From positions 1 to 62,607 of IMG/VR virus record IMGVR_UViG_3300020197_000020: a stretch of 62,607 bases of DNA. One strand, given 5' to 3'. The notes beneath the pieces are model-generated. The model saw only the letters and a list, made by a program, of their open reading frames with translations, made no database searches and was not told the origin of the DNA. Positions 28,001 to 35,348 of the stretch are shown here, piece by piece. The position numbers and the translations under genes were made by a program. Numbering within the stretch: the first letter of the stretch is position 1; every line of letters starts with the position of its first letter. This DNA comes from a virus.

Positions 28001-28577
28001 TCATAAATTGATGTTGATTACTACCACCATACCTTCTCGCCTGAAGACCTATTCTACCATTTGTAGTTCCCCAGCTTGGTACTATTCTTTCAAAATGCCA
28101 GGTTTTTTCATCATACAAATCAGAGTTTGAAAACTTACAAATTTCAGTATTATTAGCATAAAATATCCAATGAGAGATAGTATGGGAGTTATAATAACCG
28201 TGTCCTATTTTTGCAGTAAATCTTAAATAACTATTCACAGAGGTAGGTGTAAAATCTACATACGCACCTGCAAACCAATCAAAACTATTTGTTAGATAGT
28301 AAGCACCGCCTGTATAATAAGAAATGACTCTATTATTACAAAAATTTAAATCTTCAGAGATGGCCAAGCTTCCAGTACTATCATAAATTAAAGGTCTGAT
28401 ATTGCCTTGTGTATCTAAATTTTGTACTGATTGTGGGTTAATACTTAAATTTGCAAATTTACTATTTGTTAGCGCTTTGTCCGCAATTTTTAACCCAGTA
28501 ACAGATAGATTAGTAAATGCATTATTTGCAATAGCATTCACATCAACATTAGAATTTACTATTTTTGTTAATGGCAT
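25065..28577 (-). CDS. Giant glycine-rich tail fibre/adhesin with fibrinogen-like tip, 1170 aa
   Basis: Residues 1-60 form a helical attachment module (MPLTKIVNSNVDVNAIANNA) shared with the two next genes. Residues 80-230 repeat the CNNRVISYYTGG...WFAGAYVDFTP domain of those genes. About residues 240-900 are polyglycine-rich, with two near-identical copies of a GGGGGGMDMGGGGGGGG module, similar to glycine-rich tip domains of T4-like gp38 adhesins. The last 240 residues form a fibrinogen-C-terminal-like domain (SGDYFLWVDGEPTSIYCDMT, then GGGWVLVAVGREGAG), a lectin-like fold. It probably recognises the receptor. Confidence 0.82.
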   Translation of the reverse strand: MPLTKIVNSNVDVNAIANNAFTNLSVTGLKIADKALTNSKFANLSINPQSVQNLDTQGNIRPLIYDSTGSLAISEDLNFCNNRVISYYTGGAYYLTNSFDWFAGAYVDFTPTSVNSYLRFTAKIGHGYYNSHTISHWIFYANNTEICKFSNSDLYDEKTWHFERIVPSWGTTNGRIGLQARRYGGSNQHQFMTTNWWVNGYGDNLDGATARNRTIQGECTVEELPNRSRLTITSGITFPQGMIATGGDVIYDIGDNRVHVFENSGTFNITQLGTDPSRGNKIWYTVVAGGGGGGMDMGGGGGGGGVIENQCATVLTGNCTVVVGAGGAGSPGPYNGPPPTGSVGGDSFLYLTTPLSAGQTNVTSVDYLVVAGGGGGGMDMGGGGGGGGVLSGTLPIIAGQSYTVVVGAGGAGAPAGGTFQQSSTHQFNIAAGNGGNSQFATFTAIGGGRGGSSYYQYNPGPAGCAGGSGGGASGYSDGSASFRDGGAGTAGQGFRGGRGGPQYYSGGGGGAGGQGVDSTARSDGGPGILNNITGDNYYWAGGGGGAGHSRESGNGGIGGGGGGSGGGLRGQGGGSAYNVGSPGGGDGGNTPGGDAGENTGGGGGGSAHYNSNNRGGFGGSGIVVVRYQGVQRAHGGDRIYQRVIGGVQYTIHEFLTPGTWQFINSNQQIIQARGGGGAQSGHYRSTGTSGERYIGPNPTRGGSGGGASATHNVVGIRYGGKNIAGQGTSGGASAGTVDYYGGSGGGASFNSPTTDGNSLANGRASIQSGIGGDGYYSYILGIEKCFGGGGGAANYTGPGSGPAGMGGGGGGSRYDDSYGSQGGAGGQSGSSQINYSSPNSNWRWMWDSSGEAGYSGSSIRGGNGAANTGGGGGGGTHAYSTGGNGGKGIVIVRYKYTNNKSRGLLGTIENPANNAREILAARPGAPSGDYFLWVDGEPTSIYCDMTSFGGGWVLVAVGREGAGSSVTVKWHTQWFANAGGGNYKEGLRQANLAAVTSNFVPRYLPSGVIHGIKGEDTWNNMEMIINRVQLNDSFYLRSPGSRYVFGWADFCPILSEKDQSVLNNPNNCGFSFNNPVGRAPDSTTIAILPLTYSRYPNLWAGGSPIYTYNNALWPDTLTNGLSNDSNRMFTWNWSGHQGWTGFSTGASICGPGFQAGTECHAIQFVNIFVR

Positions 28578-28578
28578 A

Positions 28579-29235
28579 TTAGTTATTTAGAAACTCCTCT
28601 AACACTAATTGTGTTACAGTGTTTCCTGAAGTCCCTCCATCGCCATTCCAATATCTAGTCCCGTGAAACGCTCCATAATAATTTCCAGAATAATATCTGC
28701 ACTGAATACCTATTCTTCCTGATGTAGTTCCCCAGCTCGGATACATACGTTCATAATGAAGTCTTTTTTCTCCATATTGCGCCCCAAGTGTCCATTGATC
28801 TCTTAATTGATTATTCCAATAAAATAGTTGATGTTGAATTCCGTAACTACCATCATTCCAATACCAACTATAATTTGCTGCCCACCTAATTATACTATCC
28901 GCTCTAAGGGGGGTATAATCAATAAATAAACCAGGTACCCAGGTAAAAGAAGCAGGGGCCCCAAACGGTATATTATAGGTTTGTATGACTCTATTAATAC
29001 AGTAGGCCTTATTATTGCTATACTGAAGAGTTCCTGTAGAACTAAATACTAATTGCTGAAAAGAAGATGTAGAGGATAATATCTTTCCTAATGTTAGAGT
29101 ATTATCTGCGATTAAATTACCAGTAATACTATTAAGAGATAGCTTACTTGTAGTTATCGATAAATTATTAACCTGACTATCGTTAAAAGTATTTGCAGTT
29201 ATTAACGAGGGGGATGATATTCTAGTTAATGCCAT
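28579..29235 (-). CDS. Tail fibre protein sharing the adhesin N-terminal modules, 218 aa
   Basis: Starts MALTRISSPSLITANTFNDS and carries the same middle domain (CINRVIQTYNIPFGAP, then FTWVPGLFIDYTP, then MYPSWGTTSGRIGIQCRYYSG) as its neighbours. It lacks the glycine-rich and fibrinogen-like parts, so it is a short paralogue. It touches the next gene with shared bases, and all three fibres should be made from one late transcript. Confidence 0.72.
   Translation of the reverse strand: MALTRISSPSLITANTFNDSQVNNLSITTSKLSLNSITGNLIADNTLTLGKILSSTSSFQQLVFSSTGTLQYSNNKAYCINRVIQTYNIPFGAPASFTWVPGLFIDYTPLRADSIIRWAANYSWYWNDGSYGIQHQLFYWNNQLRDQWTLGAQYGEKRLHYERMYPSWGTTSGRIGIQCRYYSGNYYGAFHGTRYWNGDGGTSGNTVTQLVLEEFLNN
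28584..28591 (-). promoter_or_regulatory. Possible internal late box (TCTAAATA)
   Basis: Ends six to seven bases before the ATG of the giant adhesin at 28577 and lies within the 3' end of the upstream gene, so the adhesin may have its own promoter. Confidence 0.4.
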
Positions 29236-29918
29236 TAGCTTGATAACTCCTCTATTACTAATTGAGGTCTAACAAAGTAATTTCCGCCCCCTCCATTCCA
29301 ATAATAAGTACTATGGACTGCAAGGCGATATCTATTAGAAGAATAATCTCTATATTGCATACCTATTCTTGAGCGAAATCTTCCCCAAGAATTTACAAAA
29401 AATTGAAAGTAATTCATGGATTCTGGATAATAACCAGAGTCATTATACCTGCAAGTATCTACATTATTTGCAAAGAAAATGTAGTGACTAATTTGATGGG
29501 CATTTCCGGTCCACCCTGTACCCCAACTACAAGAAAATTTTAATTTGCTACTTGATGATAAAGGGGTATAATCGTAATACAAACCTGGTACCCAATTATA
29601 GGTACTATTAGATGTTGCAATATATCTACCTGCTTGAGAATTAACATCGGAATTACCTCCTAGGTAGTTATATACAACTCTATTAATACAGTGATTAAAA
29701 TTAACTGCAGTAGTAGGAGTACCATTAATATCTGTATATATACTTCTATTTGGTGTACTAGTTGCAAACGTACAAAGCGGTATTGTATTAGATGTTATTT
29801 GACCGGTACCAATACTAAGGTCACTTATCTTATTAGTAGAAACTGTTTTATTAGTTATAAATGACGAAGTTACGGTAGAATCATTAAACAACCCAGATTT
29901 AATACGAGTTAAAGGCAT
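29235..29918 (-). CDS. Tail fibre protein sharing the adhesin N-terminal modules, 227 aa
   Basis: Starts MPLTRIKSGLFNDSTVTSS, then CINRVVYNYLGGNSDV, YNWVPGLYYDYTPLSSS and YYWNGGGGNY. These match the two downstream paralogues in order and spacing. It is the first gene of the fibre operon and has a late box next to its ATG. Its function is inferred from shared architecture with the adhesin. Confidence 0.72.
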   Translation of the reverse strand: MPLTRIKSGLFNDSTVTSSFITNKTVSTNKISDLSIGTGQITSNTIPLCTFATSTPNRSIYTDINGTPTTAVNFNHCINRVVYNYLGGNSDVNSQAGRYIATSNSTYNWVPGLYYDYTPLSSSSKLKFSCSWGTGWTGNAHQISHYIFFANNVDTCRYNDSGYYPESMNYFQFFVNSWGRFRSRIGMQYRDYSSNRYRLAVHSTYYWNGGGGNYFVRPQLVIEELSS

Positions 29919-29924
29919 ACATAT

Positions 29925-29932
29925 TATTTAAT
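29925..29932 (-). promoter_or_regulatory. Late-type promoter box (ATTAAATA)
   Basis: Ends seven bases before the ATG at 29918. It faces away from the plus-strand late box at 29938, making a compact divergent pair. Confidence 0.5.
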
Positions 29933-29937
29933 GTTTT

Positions 29938-29945
29938 TATAAATA
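29938..29945 (+). promoter_or_regulatory. Consensus late promoter box (TATAAATA), leaderless
   Basis: A perfect T4 late box ends exactly six bases before the A of the ATG at 29951. Confidence 0.7.
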
Positions 29946-29950
29946 ATAGT

Positions 29951-30469
29951 ATGCCTATTTTCGGTATTAATAACAATAATATATATGCAGACAATACATC
30001 TCAAGAGTTTAGAATATCTGTAAACAATGTAGATGCATGGCGTTATAATATTAATAACAGTACTATACGGCAAATTTATCGTCCGATTTTACAGATAAAT
30101 AGTACACTTGCAGGCGATACAAACCCTGGTCAGAATTATTTACACACTTGGACGCCACAAAGTTATCAAGGACCTGCTTCAACTGTAGCAACAGCTAATT
30201 ACTTTACTGCACCTCAAACCGGGATATATAAAGCAAATATTACAGCATTATGTCGGCACAATCATCATCATTGGATTATGAGAAATGGATCTGCACCAGC
30301 TAGTTTTTCACATTATGTCTATCAAGGGACCGGTAACTATATGTCTATTGGCGCAAGTATGATTTTTTCTTTAAATGCAGGAGATACAATATCGTTTGGT
30401 GGTAATAGAAATGATGGTAATATTTGGGGAGGTGGATGGACAATAGGCTCAATAGAAAGGATGGGATAA
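29951..30469 (+). CDS. C1q/TNF-like jelly-roll virion protein, 172 aa
   Basis: The N-terminal section (MPIFGINNNNIYADNTSQEF) is a short collar. The C-terminal about 110 residues follow the C1q-like pattern: ANYFTAPQTGIYKANITALC, a loop, then GASMIFSLNAGDTISFGGN. Trimeric jelly-roll heads of this type are used by phages as receptor-binding or decoration modules. It is the first of three such genes on a plus-strand island inside the minus-strand virion region. Confidence 0.7.
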   Translation: MPIFGINNNNIYADNTSQEFRISVNNVDAWRYNINNSTIRQIYRPILQINSTLAGDTNPGQNYLHTWTPQSYQGPASTVATANYFTAPQTGIYKANITALCRHNHHHWIMRNGSAPASFSHYVYQGTGNYMSIGASMIFSLNAGDTISFGGNRNDGNIWGGGWTIGSIERMG

Positions 30470-30470
30470 T

Positions 30471-31133
30471 ATGGGGGTAAATTTTAGATTTGGTACTACC
30501 GGTAACACAATAGAATTGGCTTCTGGTGTAGATGACTGTTTTATTGGAAGAGATTTTGCTAATTTTACTACTTTACCGGATGGTCTAGACGCCGTACAAA
30601 GACAACCTGTATTAAGACTTAATAATACAACTACTGGTCAAGAATTATATAGATGGTCTAATAATTCCTTAGTAGCAGGACCGGGAGTTAACAGGATAAC
30701 ACCAAGCCTATTTGTTGGTAAAAACGCAAATGAAGCCAACGGAAATCAAAACCCTGTTCCTTTTGGCTTAGTACTTAGAGATACAGCTGGGGGGTGGGTA
30801 GCAGCTAGCAATCGGTATGTAATTCCTGTTGCTGGATGGTATAGGGTGAGTGTCACAGGATTAATTAGAAACAATGCGGTTTTAAATCCAAGGGTAAACG
30901 GGAGTCGTTGGTTTAACGGTGTACATACAGTACAGAGCTGCTACACAACATGCACTGTAGAATTTGTAAGAAACTGTGTGGCGGGAGACTTTATAGATGT
31001 CGAATCATGGAATGGAGGAAATGTAGATGGAGGTACAGATTTAGGCCCTTCAGATAGAAATGAAGCACAATATTCCCCTTTAGGGGTAACCGGTATACCA
31101 TGGACTTACATGTGTATTGATTATATTTCATAA
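30471..31133 (+). CDS. C1q/TNF-like virion protein, 220 aa
   Basis: Beta-rich throughout, with NRYVIPVAGWYRVSVTGLIRN and TCTVEFVRNCVAGDFIDVESWNGG matching the strands of a C1q-type head. The N-terminal half differs from its neighbours. A purine-rich AAGGA lies about ten bases before the ATG, so this internal gene may use a weak ribosome site. Probable receptor-binding or decoration protein. Confidence 0.65.
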   Translation: MGVNFRFGTTGNTIELASGVDDCFIGRDFANFTTLPDGLDAVQRQPVLRLNNTTTGQELYRWSNNSLVAGPGVNRITPSLFVGKNANEANGNQNPVPFGLVLRDTAGGWVAASNRYVIPVAGWYRVSVTGLIRNNAVLNPRVNGSRWFNGVHTVQSCYTTCTVEFVRNCVAGDFIDVESWNGGNVDGGTDLGPSDRNEAQYSPLGVTGIPWTYMCIDYIS

Positions 31134-31137
31134 TTTT

Positions 31138-31707
31138 ATGGCTATTTCATTTTCTAACGGTATGTCAATAAATACTTCTTTATCGGAAGTATTTTTTAAT
31201 AATAATGCAAATCAAGAGATTTCAAGAATTGGAATAACAGGTACTTCACAACCTCAATTGCCTTTTGCTTCTGTTCGCTATAACGCATCAACTACTTCAA
31301 TGTCATATTATCCACAAAATAACTATCCCAACTCTCCTTTTGGTCAATCCTATTTTCCAGTACAGGTACCTGCTAATGAACCTTACTATTGGAATCCGAG
31401 ATATTTTAATAGAAGAACCAGTGAATTTGTGTGCCCGGTATATGGAAAATATAGAATGACAATGAATGTTTTGACTACAGGTAATAGCTATAATAGAGAT
31501 GGGATGCAGTGTTACCCGGTAAGGAACGGTATCTCTATCGGGGTAAATGGTGCAATAGTACTTGGTGGTGCAAGCTACGCCACCGTACAAAGTGTGGTTG
31601 TAGTGGTTGCAAATGGAGGGGATAGACTGTGTTGGTATGCAAATGAAGGAATGAGAAGAGGTTATAGTGATACTTGGTCAACATTTACATATTGTTTATT
31701 AGCATAA
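31138..31707 (+). CDS. C1q/TNF-like virion protein, 189 aa
   Basis: The ATG at 31138 (MAISFSNGMSINTSL) follows the previous stop by four bases; the in-frame ATG at 31117 overlaps the previous gene and is less likely. RRTSEFVCPVYGKYRMTMNVLT and VQSVVVVVANGGDRLCWYANE match the C1q-type strands seen in the two preceding proteins. Third member of the island. Confidence 0.63.
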   Translation: MAISFSNGMSINTSLSEVFFNNNANQEISRIGITGTSQPQLPFASVRYNASTTSMSYYPQNNYPNSPFGQSYFPVQVPANEPYYWNPRYFNRRTSEFVCPVYGKYRMTMNVLTTGNSYNRDGMQCYPVRNGISIGVNGAIVLGGASYATVQSVVVVVANGGDRLCWYANEGMRRGYSDTWSTFTYCLLA

Positions 31708-31711
31708 TTAA

Positions 31712-31719
31712 AATAAATA
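31712..31719 (+). promoter_or_regulatory. Late-type promoter box (AATAAATA)
   Basis: Ends five bases upstream of the ATG at 31724, directly after the previous stop. Confidence 0.5.
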
Positions 31720-31723
31720 TATT

Positions 31724-31996
31724 ATGGCAAAAACATTTAAAGTCGAAATTTCTGATTTAAGCGATAAAATTCTAAGATGGGGAGAATGTGATCCACAGAA
31801 ATGGTTTGAAATTGTAGTAAAAAATAGGGCTAATGCTGCTATTGAGGAGCTTTACGCATTAGAGTTAAGAAAAGCAATAAAAAATAAAACTAATATAAGC
31901 GGGGATAAGAAAAAAGTAGTTTTAGAAAGTACAGAATTAAACGCAAAAGAAAGACATTTAAAGGTAAGCAATGAGCTTCCATCAACTAGTATATAA
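31724..31996 (+). CDS. Small fibre-associated protein, 90 aa (paralogue of 32008-32298)
   Basis: A charged helical protein with ISDLSDKILRWGECDPQKWFE and a C-terminal VVLESTELNAKERHLK. The next gene repeats the plan (ESTELPASQR). The position after three virion heads suggests a fibre chaperone or linker. No family recognised. Confidence 0.6.
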   Translation: MAKTFKVEISDLSDKILRWGECDPQKWFEIVVKNRANAAIEELYALELRKAIKNKTNISGDKKKVVLESTELNAKERHLKVSNELPSTSI

Positions 31997-32007
31997 AGGG
32001 TAACCAC

Positions 32008-32298
32008 ATGGCTGAATATTATGTAACTTTAGACGACGCTGAAATAAAAGCAATGGAATATGTTGCTGCTGATGTTCAAGACTGGATAGATAATTTAATT
32101 AATTTTAAGATTCAGACATGTACAGATGAGTTTCTCAAGAGATATATAGAAATTCAGCAAGCTAAAAACGAAGAAATTATAACTAACACTGATTTATTAA
32201 TTCAAGAAAGTACAGAATTGCCTGCGTCACAGAGAATGGAAGAAAAAAATTATAAGATATTTCCTGACGATCCGTTTAATCCTTCTCTGATACCTTAG
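32008..32298 (+). CDS. Small fibre-associated protein, 96 aa (paralogue of 31724-31996)
   Basis: Shares with its neighbour a helical body (DVQDWIDNLINFKIQTCTDEFLKRYIE) and the IQESTELPASQRM box before the C-terminus. The pair probably arose by duplication. Its 3' end overlaps that of the convergent YadA-like fibre gene by 23 bases. Function unknown; assembly factor is a guess. Confidence 0.6.
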   Translation: MAEYYVTLDDAEIKAMEYVAADVQDWIDNLINFKIQTCTDEFLKRYIEIQQAKNEEIITNTDLLIQESTELPASQRMEEKNYKIFPDDPFNPSLIP

Positions 32299-34975
32299 GA
32301 ACTTCTGCCGGGTCTACTTCTATTAACGCAAACTTGTATGTTTTCTTTCTTTTATTATTTATAATATATAGATTATCTTCACCTTCAACAATAGTATAAT
32401 CACCTATTGAATTGCTCAGATGTAAATCTTGTGTAAAGATATTTCTCCATCTTAACGCAGGGCTTCCTAGATCCCACGTATTATTAGCCCGAGGAAAGAT
32501 GTTATTACTGCTTATATTGCCGGCTATTGTAACATTTGAAGCTATATCCCAAGAAGGAGCCCCTGTAGAAAGCTTTATTGGAGTAACATTACCATCAGCA
32601 ATTTTTACTGTTGTTACAGAATTACTGGTTAGCTTATTAGCCCCTATAGTATTATCATCAACCGATACAATTGTATTTCTAATGGGTAAAGGTGAAGCGT
32701 TCACATATTGCACTTCTAAAACATCAGTCCCTGCTGGTACCGCTTCCGACATTAATAATGTAAATGGAGAAGGGAGAGAATAAGCAGATTTATTTTGATA
32801 GACACCGGAAACAAATACCATTATTTCATTGGGTGAGTACGCGGCACTTACCAACGTAAATGTTGTTGTTGTTCCTGTTGAATTGAACGATTGACTATGA
32901 TAAACATATCGTACCCCTTCAATACCATCGTACGCGGTAATAGGTTTTGTAGCGAGTAATCTATCTACAAAAATATTATTAGCAGTAAGAGAGGGAACTG
33001 ATAGAGATTTAGTAATAGTAACATCACCGAAGAATAAAGTTCCTGCTGCTGTAGTTATATTTCCAATAGTAAGATTACCTATAATATTAACATCCTTAAT
33101 AAAAGTAGCATTTTCTCTAAATAAACTAGAATTTACAGCTGTAAACGCTGCTACTCTCGTATCGCTTGCACTAAGTGTACCATCAATTTTTATGTCTCCA
33201 AAAAATACACTTTCTAAATATCTATAATTTGGAGACCCCAATATAAATTGTTGATTTCTTGTTGCTTGAGCTTCTCGACCTACTAATATAGTATTATCAA
33301 GTGTTGTTAATGAACCTAAAGTATTATTTACACTGGTACCGATATGAATATTATAGCTTCCTGCTTGTACAAGTCCGCCTGCATCAGTTCCAATAGAAAT
33401 ATTAAAACTACCAAAATTATAATTATCACCTGCACTATGACCTACAGCTACATTACCAACTCCATCACCTTGTAGAGTTAATGCTCTAAAACCAACTACA
33501 ACGTTGGAATTAGCATTACTAAAATTTGTACCAGCATTAGAACCAATAAAAACATTTTCGCTTCCGTCAACAATATCTCTACCTGCCCTATAACCTATTT
33601 GCACAGAATCTATACTAAAACCTATATTTGTTGCAACTTCTTCCCCAATAAGTACATTGCTAAATCCACCAATTTTGCCTAATGTAGGTACATTTCTACC
33701 TATAACAACACTGCTTCTTTCACCAAATATAATTAAATCATTATAGGTGCTAGTTGTACTAAGTGTACCAGCAATAGTTAAAGTTCTATTTGGTATCCCG
33801 GTTCTAATTCCAATAACCCCTTGGGGTTGGGTACCATCAGTATTTTGAGCATTACCTATTAGAAGAACAGGATTATCGAACTCTGCATCATAAAATTCAG
33901 CTAATACTTGACCGGTACCTCCCTGTCTTAAGTAAAGTGCAGGTCCTTTATCTTCATTAATAACGCTAAGTGCACTAGTAGTTGTAATAATAGTATTTGC
34001 TAGGAATGAACTACCTGAGGCAAATAAATTACCAAAAATTCGAACATCCCCTCTAAAAGTTGCACCTGATAAGATAAAATTAGAACTAGATAAATCTGCT
34101 TTGGTTGCATATTGACTGCTTGTAGAGAACCATGAACTGTACACTGACTCCCAGCTGGCACTATTAGCAGTCATTGTTGCATATGTTGACTGAAGAATAG
34201 GGGGTATAGCTTCGTAAATAACGTAATCTAGCGTTTTATTACCACTAAAATATTGTGTAGTTACATATAAATTTCCTGTAGCGCTAATAGAGCCTGCTAC
34301 TGTTAATTCATGGTTAGGGTATTCTGTATTAATACCAATAATACCGGTGTTCATTCCTGGAACCCAAGGTGTAATGTTTCCTATATGTAAAGCAACGCCT
34401 CCTTCAGTATCAACAAATTGTGCTATATCGTCAAAACCGGTTTGCTCTACATAGAGAGCAGGTCCTTGACCTATATTAACAATTCTTAATGCAGTTGTTT
34501 CAACAACCTTTGTATCTGTAGTAGCTATACCTCCAAGAGCTGAAAGTACTCCGACAACTACAAGATCGCCTTCAACGCGTACATCACCAAAAATAGAGCC
34601 ACCGGTTAACTTAAAGAACAATGCGCTAGCAGAAGGTTCTGTTAGCCAGGTTGCACTATTAAGTCTTAATGTTGTATAAGTAGAATTCCAATTACCGCTA
34701 TTTGCCCTTACCCCGACATAAGTATTTTGCCAAAATGCACTATTAGCAACAAATTGATTTCTAACTGCATCATAATTTACAGTAGAAGCAAAACTCCTTA
34801 CCCCGGCTGGTGTTGATACTAAGACGAATGCTGCACTAAGAGCTGGCGATAAACCGATAGGTGCACCTAAATTGGGCTCTGCATCTTTAAGAGTAAAAAA
34901 TTCGTAACGTTCAGGATTAGGGTTAGTTGGTGGTGTTGGATGTTCTTTACCACTTATTAAAAAAGGTGTGTTCAT
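32276..34975 (-). CDS. Large tail fibre with YadA-like head repeats, 899 aa
   Basis: The sequence is a long beta-rich fibre. About residues 430-570 hold at least five ladder repeats of the YadA head type (VQIGYRAGRD, NVFIGSNAGTN, NVVVGFRALT, NVAVGHSAGD, NISIGTDAGG). Flanking sections alternate SGNLFATGS-type strands. The C-terminal part has SPNEIMVFVSGVYQNKSAY and ends with NTWDLGSPALRWRNIFTQDL. That WDLGS..RWRN pattern is typical of fibre tips before an S74 chaperone, but the chaperone domain itself is absent here. It is a probable trimeric fibre. Confidence 0.78.
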   Translation of the reverse strand: MNTPFLISGKEHPTPPTNPNPERYEFFTLKDAEPNLGAPIGLSPALSAAFVLVSTPAGVRSFASTVNYDAVRNQFVANSAFWQNTYVGVRANSGNWNSTYTTLRLNSATWLTEPSASALFFKLTGGSIFGDVRVEGDLVVVGVLSALGGIATTDTKVVETTALRIVNIGQGPALYVEQTGFDDIAQFVDTEGGVALHIGNITPWVPGMNTGIIGINTEYPNHELTVAGSISATGNLYVTTQYFSGNKTLDYVIYEAIPPILQSTYATMTANSASWESVYSSWFSTSSQYATKADLSSSNFILSGATFRGDVRIFGNLFASGSSFLANTIITTTSALSVINEDKGPALYLRQGGTGQVLAEFYDAEFDNPVLLIGNAQNTDGTQPQGVIGIRTGIPNRTLTIAGTLSTTSTYNDLIIFGERSSVVIGRNVPTLGKIGGFSNVLIGEEVATNIGFSIDSVQIGYRAGRDIVDGSENVFIGSNAGTNFSNANSNVVVGFRALTLQGDGVGNVAVGHSAGDNYNFGSFNISIGTDAGGLVQAGSYNIHIGTSVNNTLGSLTTLDNTILVGREAQATRNQQFILGSPNYRYLESVFFGDIKIDGTLSASDTRVAAFTAVNSSLFRENATFIKDVNIIGNLTIGNITTAAGTLFFGDVTITKSLSVPSLTANNIFVDRLLATKPITAYDGIEGVRYVYHSQSFNSTGTTTTFTLVSAAYSPNEIMVFVSGVYQNKSAYSLPSPFTLLMSEAVPAGTDVLEVQYVNASPLPIRNTIVSVDDNTIGANKLTSNSVTTVKIADGNVTPIKLSTGAPSWDIASNVTIAGNISSNNIFPRANNTWDLGSPALRWRNIFTQDLHLSNSIGDYTIVEGEDNLYIINNKRKKTYKFALIEVDPAEVPKVSEKD

Positions 34976-35334
34976 TATGTATCATTGAATGCTTCTAGAA
35001 GTGAAAATGAGACGTGTACACCGCTTGCTGTATCTGTATCAGTATAAGCGAGAATTGCGTCTCCGTCTATTATTAATACTTTACCTAAAATTACATTTGC
35101 TGAATCGTTTCTTGGTACCGTAAATCCAGATACTAGGTAATATAAAGTTTTATCGGCTGCGCTAGATATACCTACAGATACCGTAGCTGTTTTGTTAGTC
35201 ATGTTTGCTGCTTGAACTGTAAGAATAATTGTAGCTCGTTGAGAGGGACAGATATAGAAAGGAGTAAAATCAGTATTTATATCGGTTAGCAATCTAAACC
35301 GTCTAACAAATTTATTTAAAGGAATCTGAGCCAT
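34975..35334 (-). CDS. Small virion protein, 119 aa
   Basis: Beta-rich (ATIILTVQAANMTNKTATVSVGIS) with a C-terminal ASGVHVSFSLLEAF. It is one base from the large fibre and follows the beta-helix protein in the same transcript. Small proteins at this position in marine T4-like phages are structural. No exact family recognised. Confidence 0.6.
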   Translation of the reverse strand: MAQIPLNKFVRRFRLLTDINTDFTPFYICPSQRATIILTVQAANMTNKTATVSVGISSAADKTLYYLVSGFTVPRNDSANVILGKVLIIDGDAILAYTDTDTASGVHVSFSLLEAFNDT

Positions 35335-35340
35335 ATATTT

Positions 35341-35348
35341 TATTTATT
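35341..35348 (-). promoter_or_regulatory. Late-type promoter box (AATAAATA)
   Basis: Ends seven bases before the ATG at 35334 and overlaps the stop region of the beta-helix gene. Confidence 0.5.
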
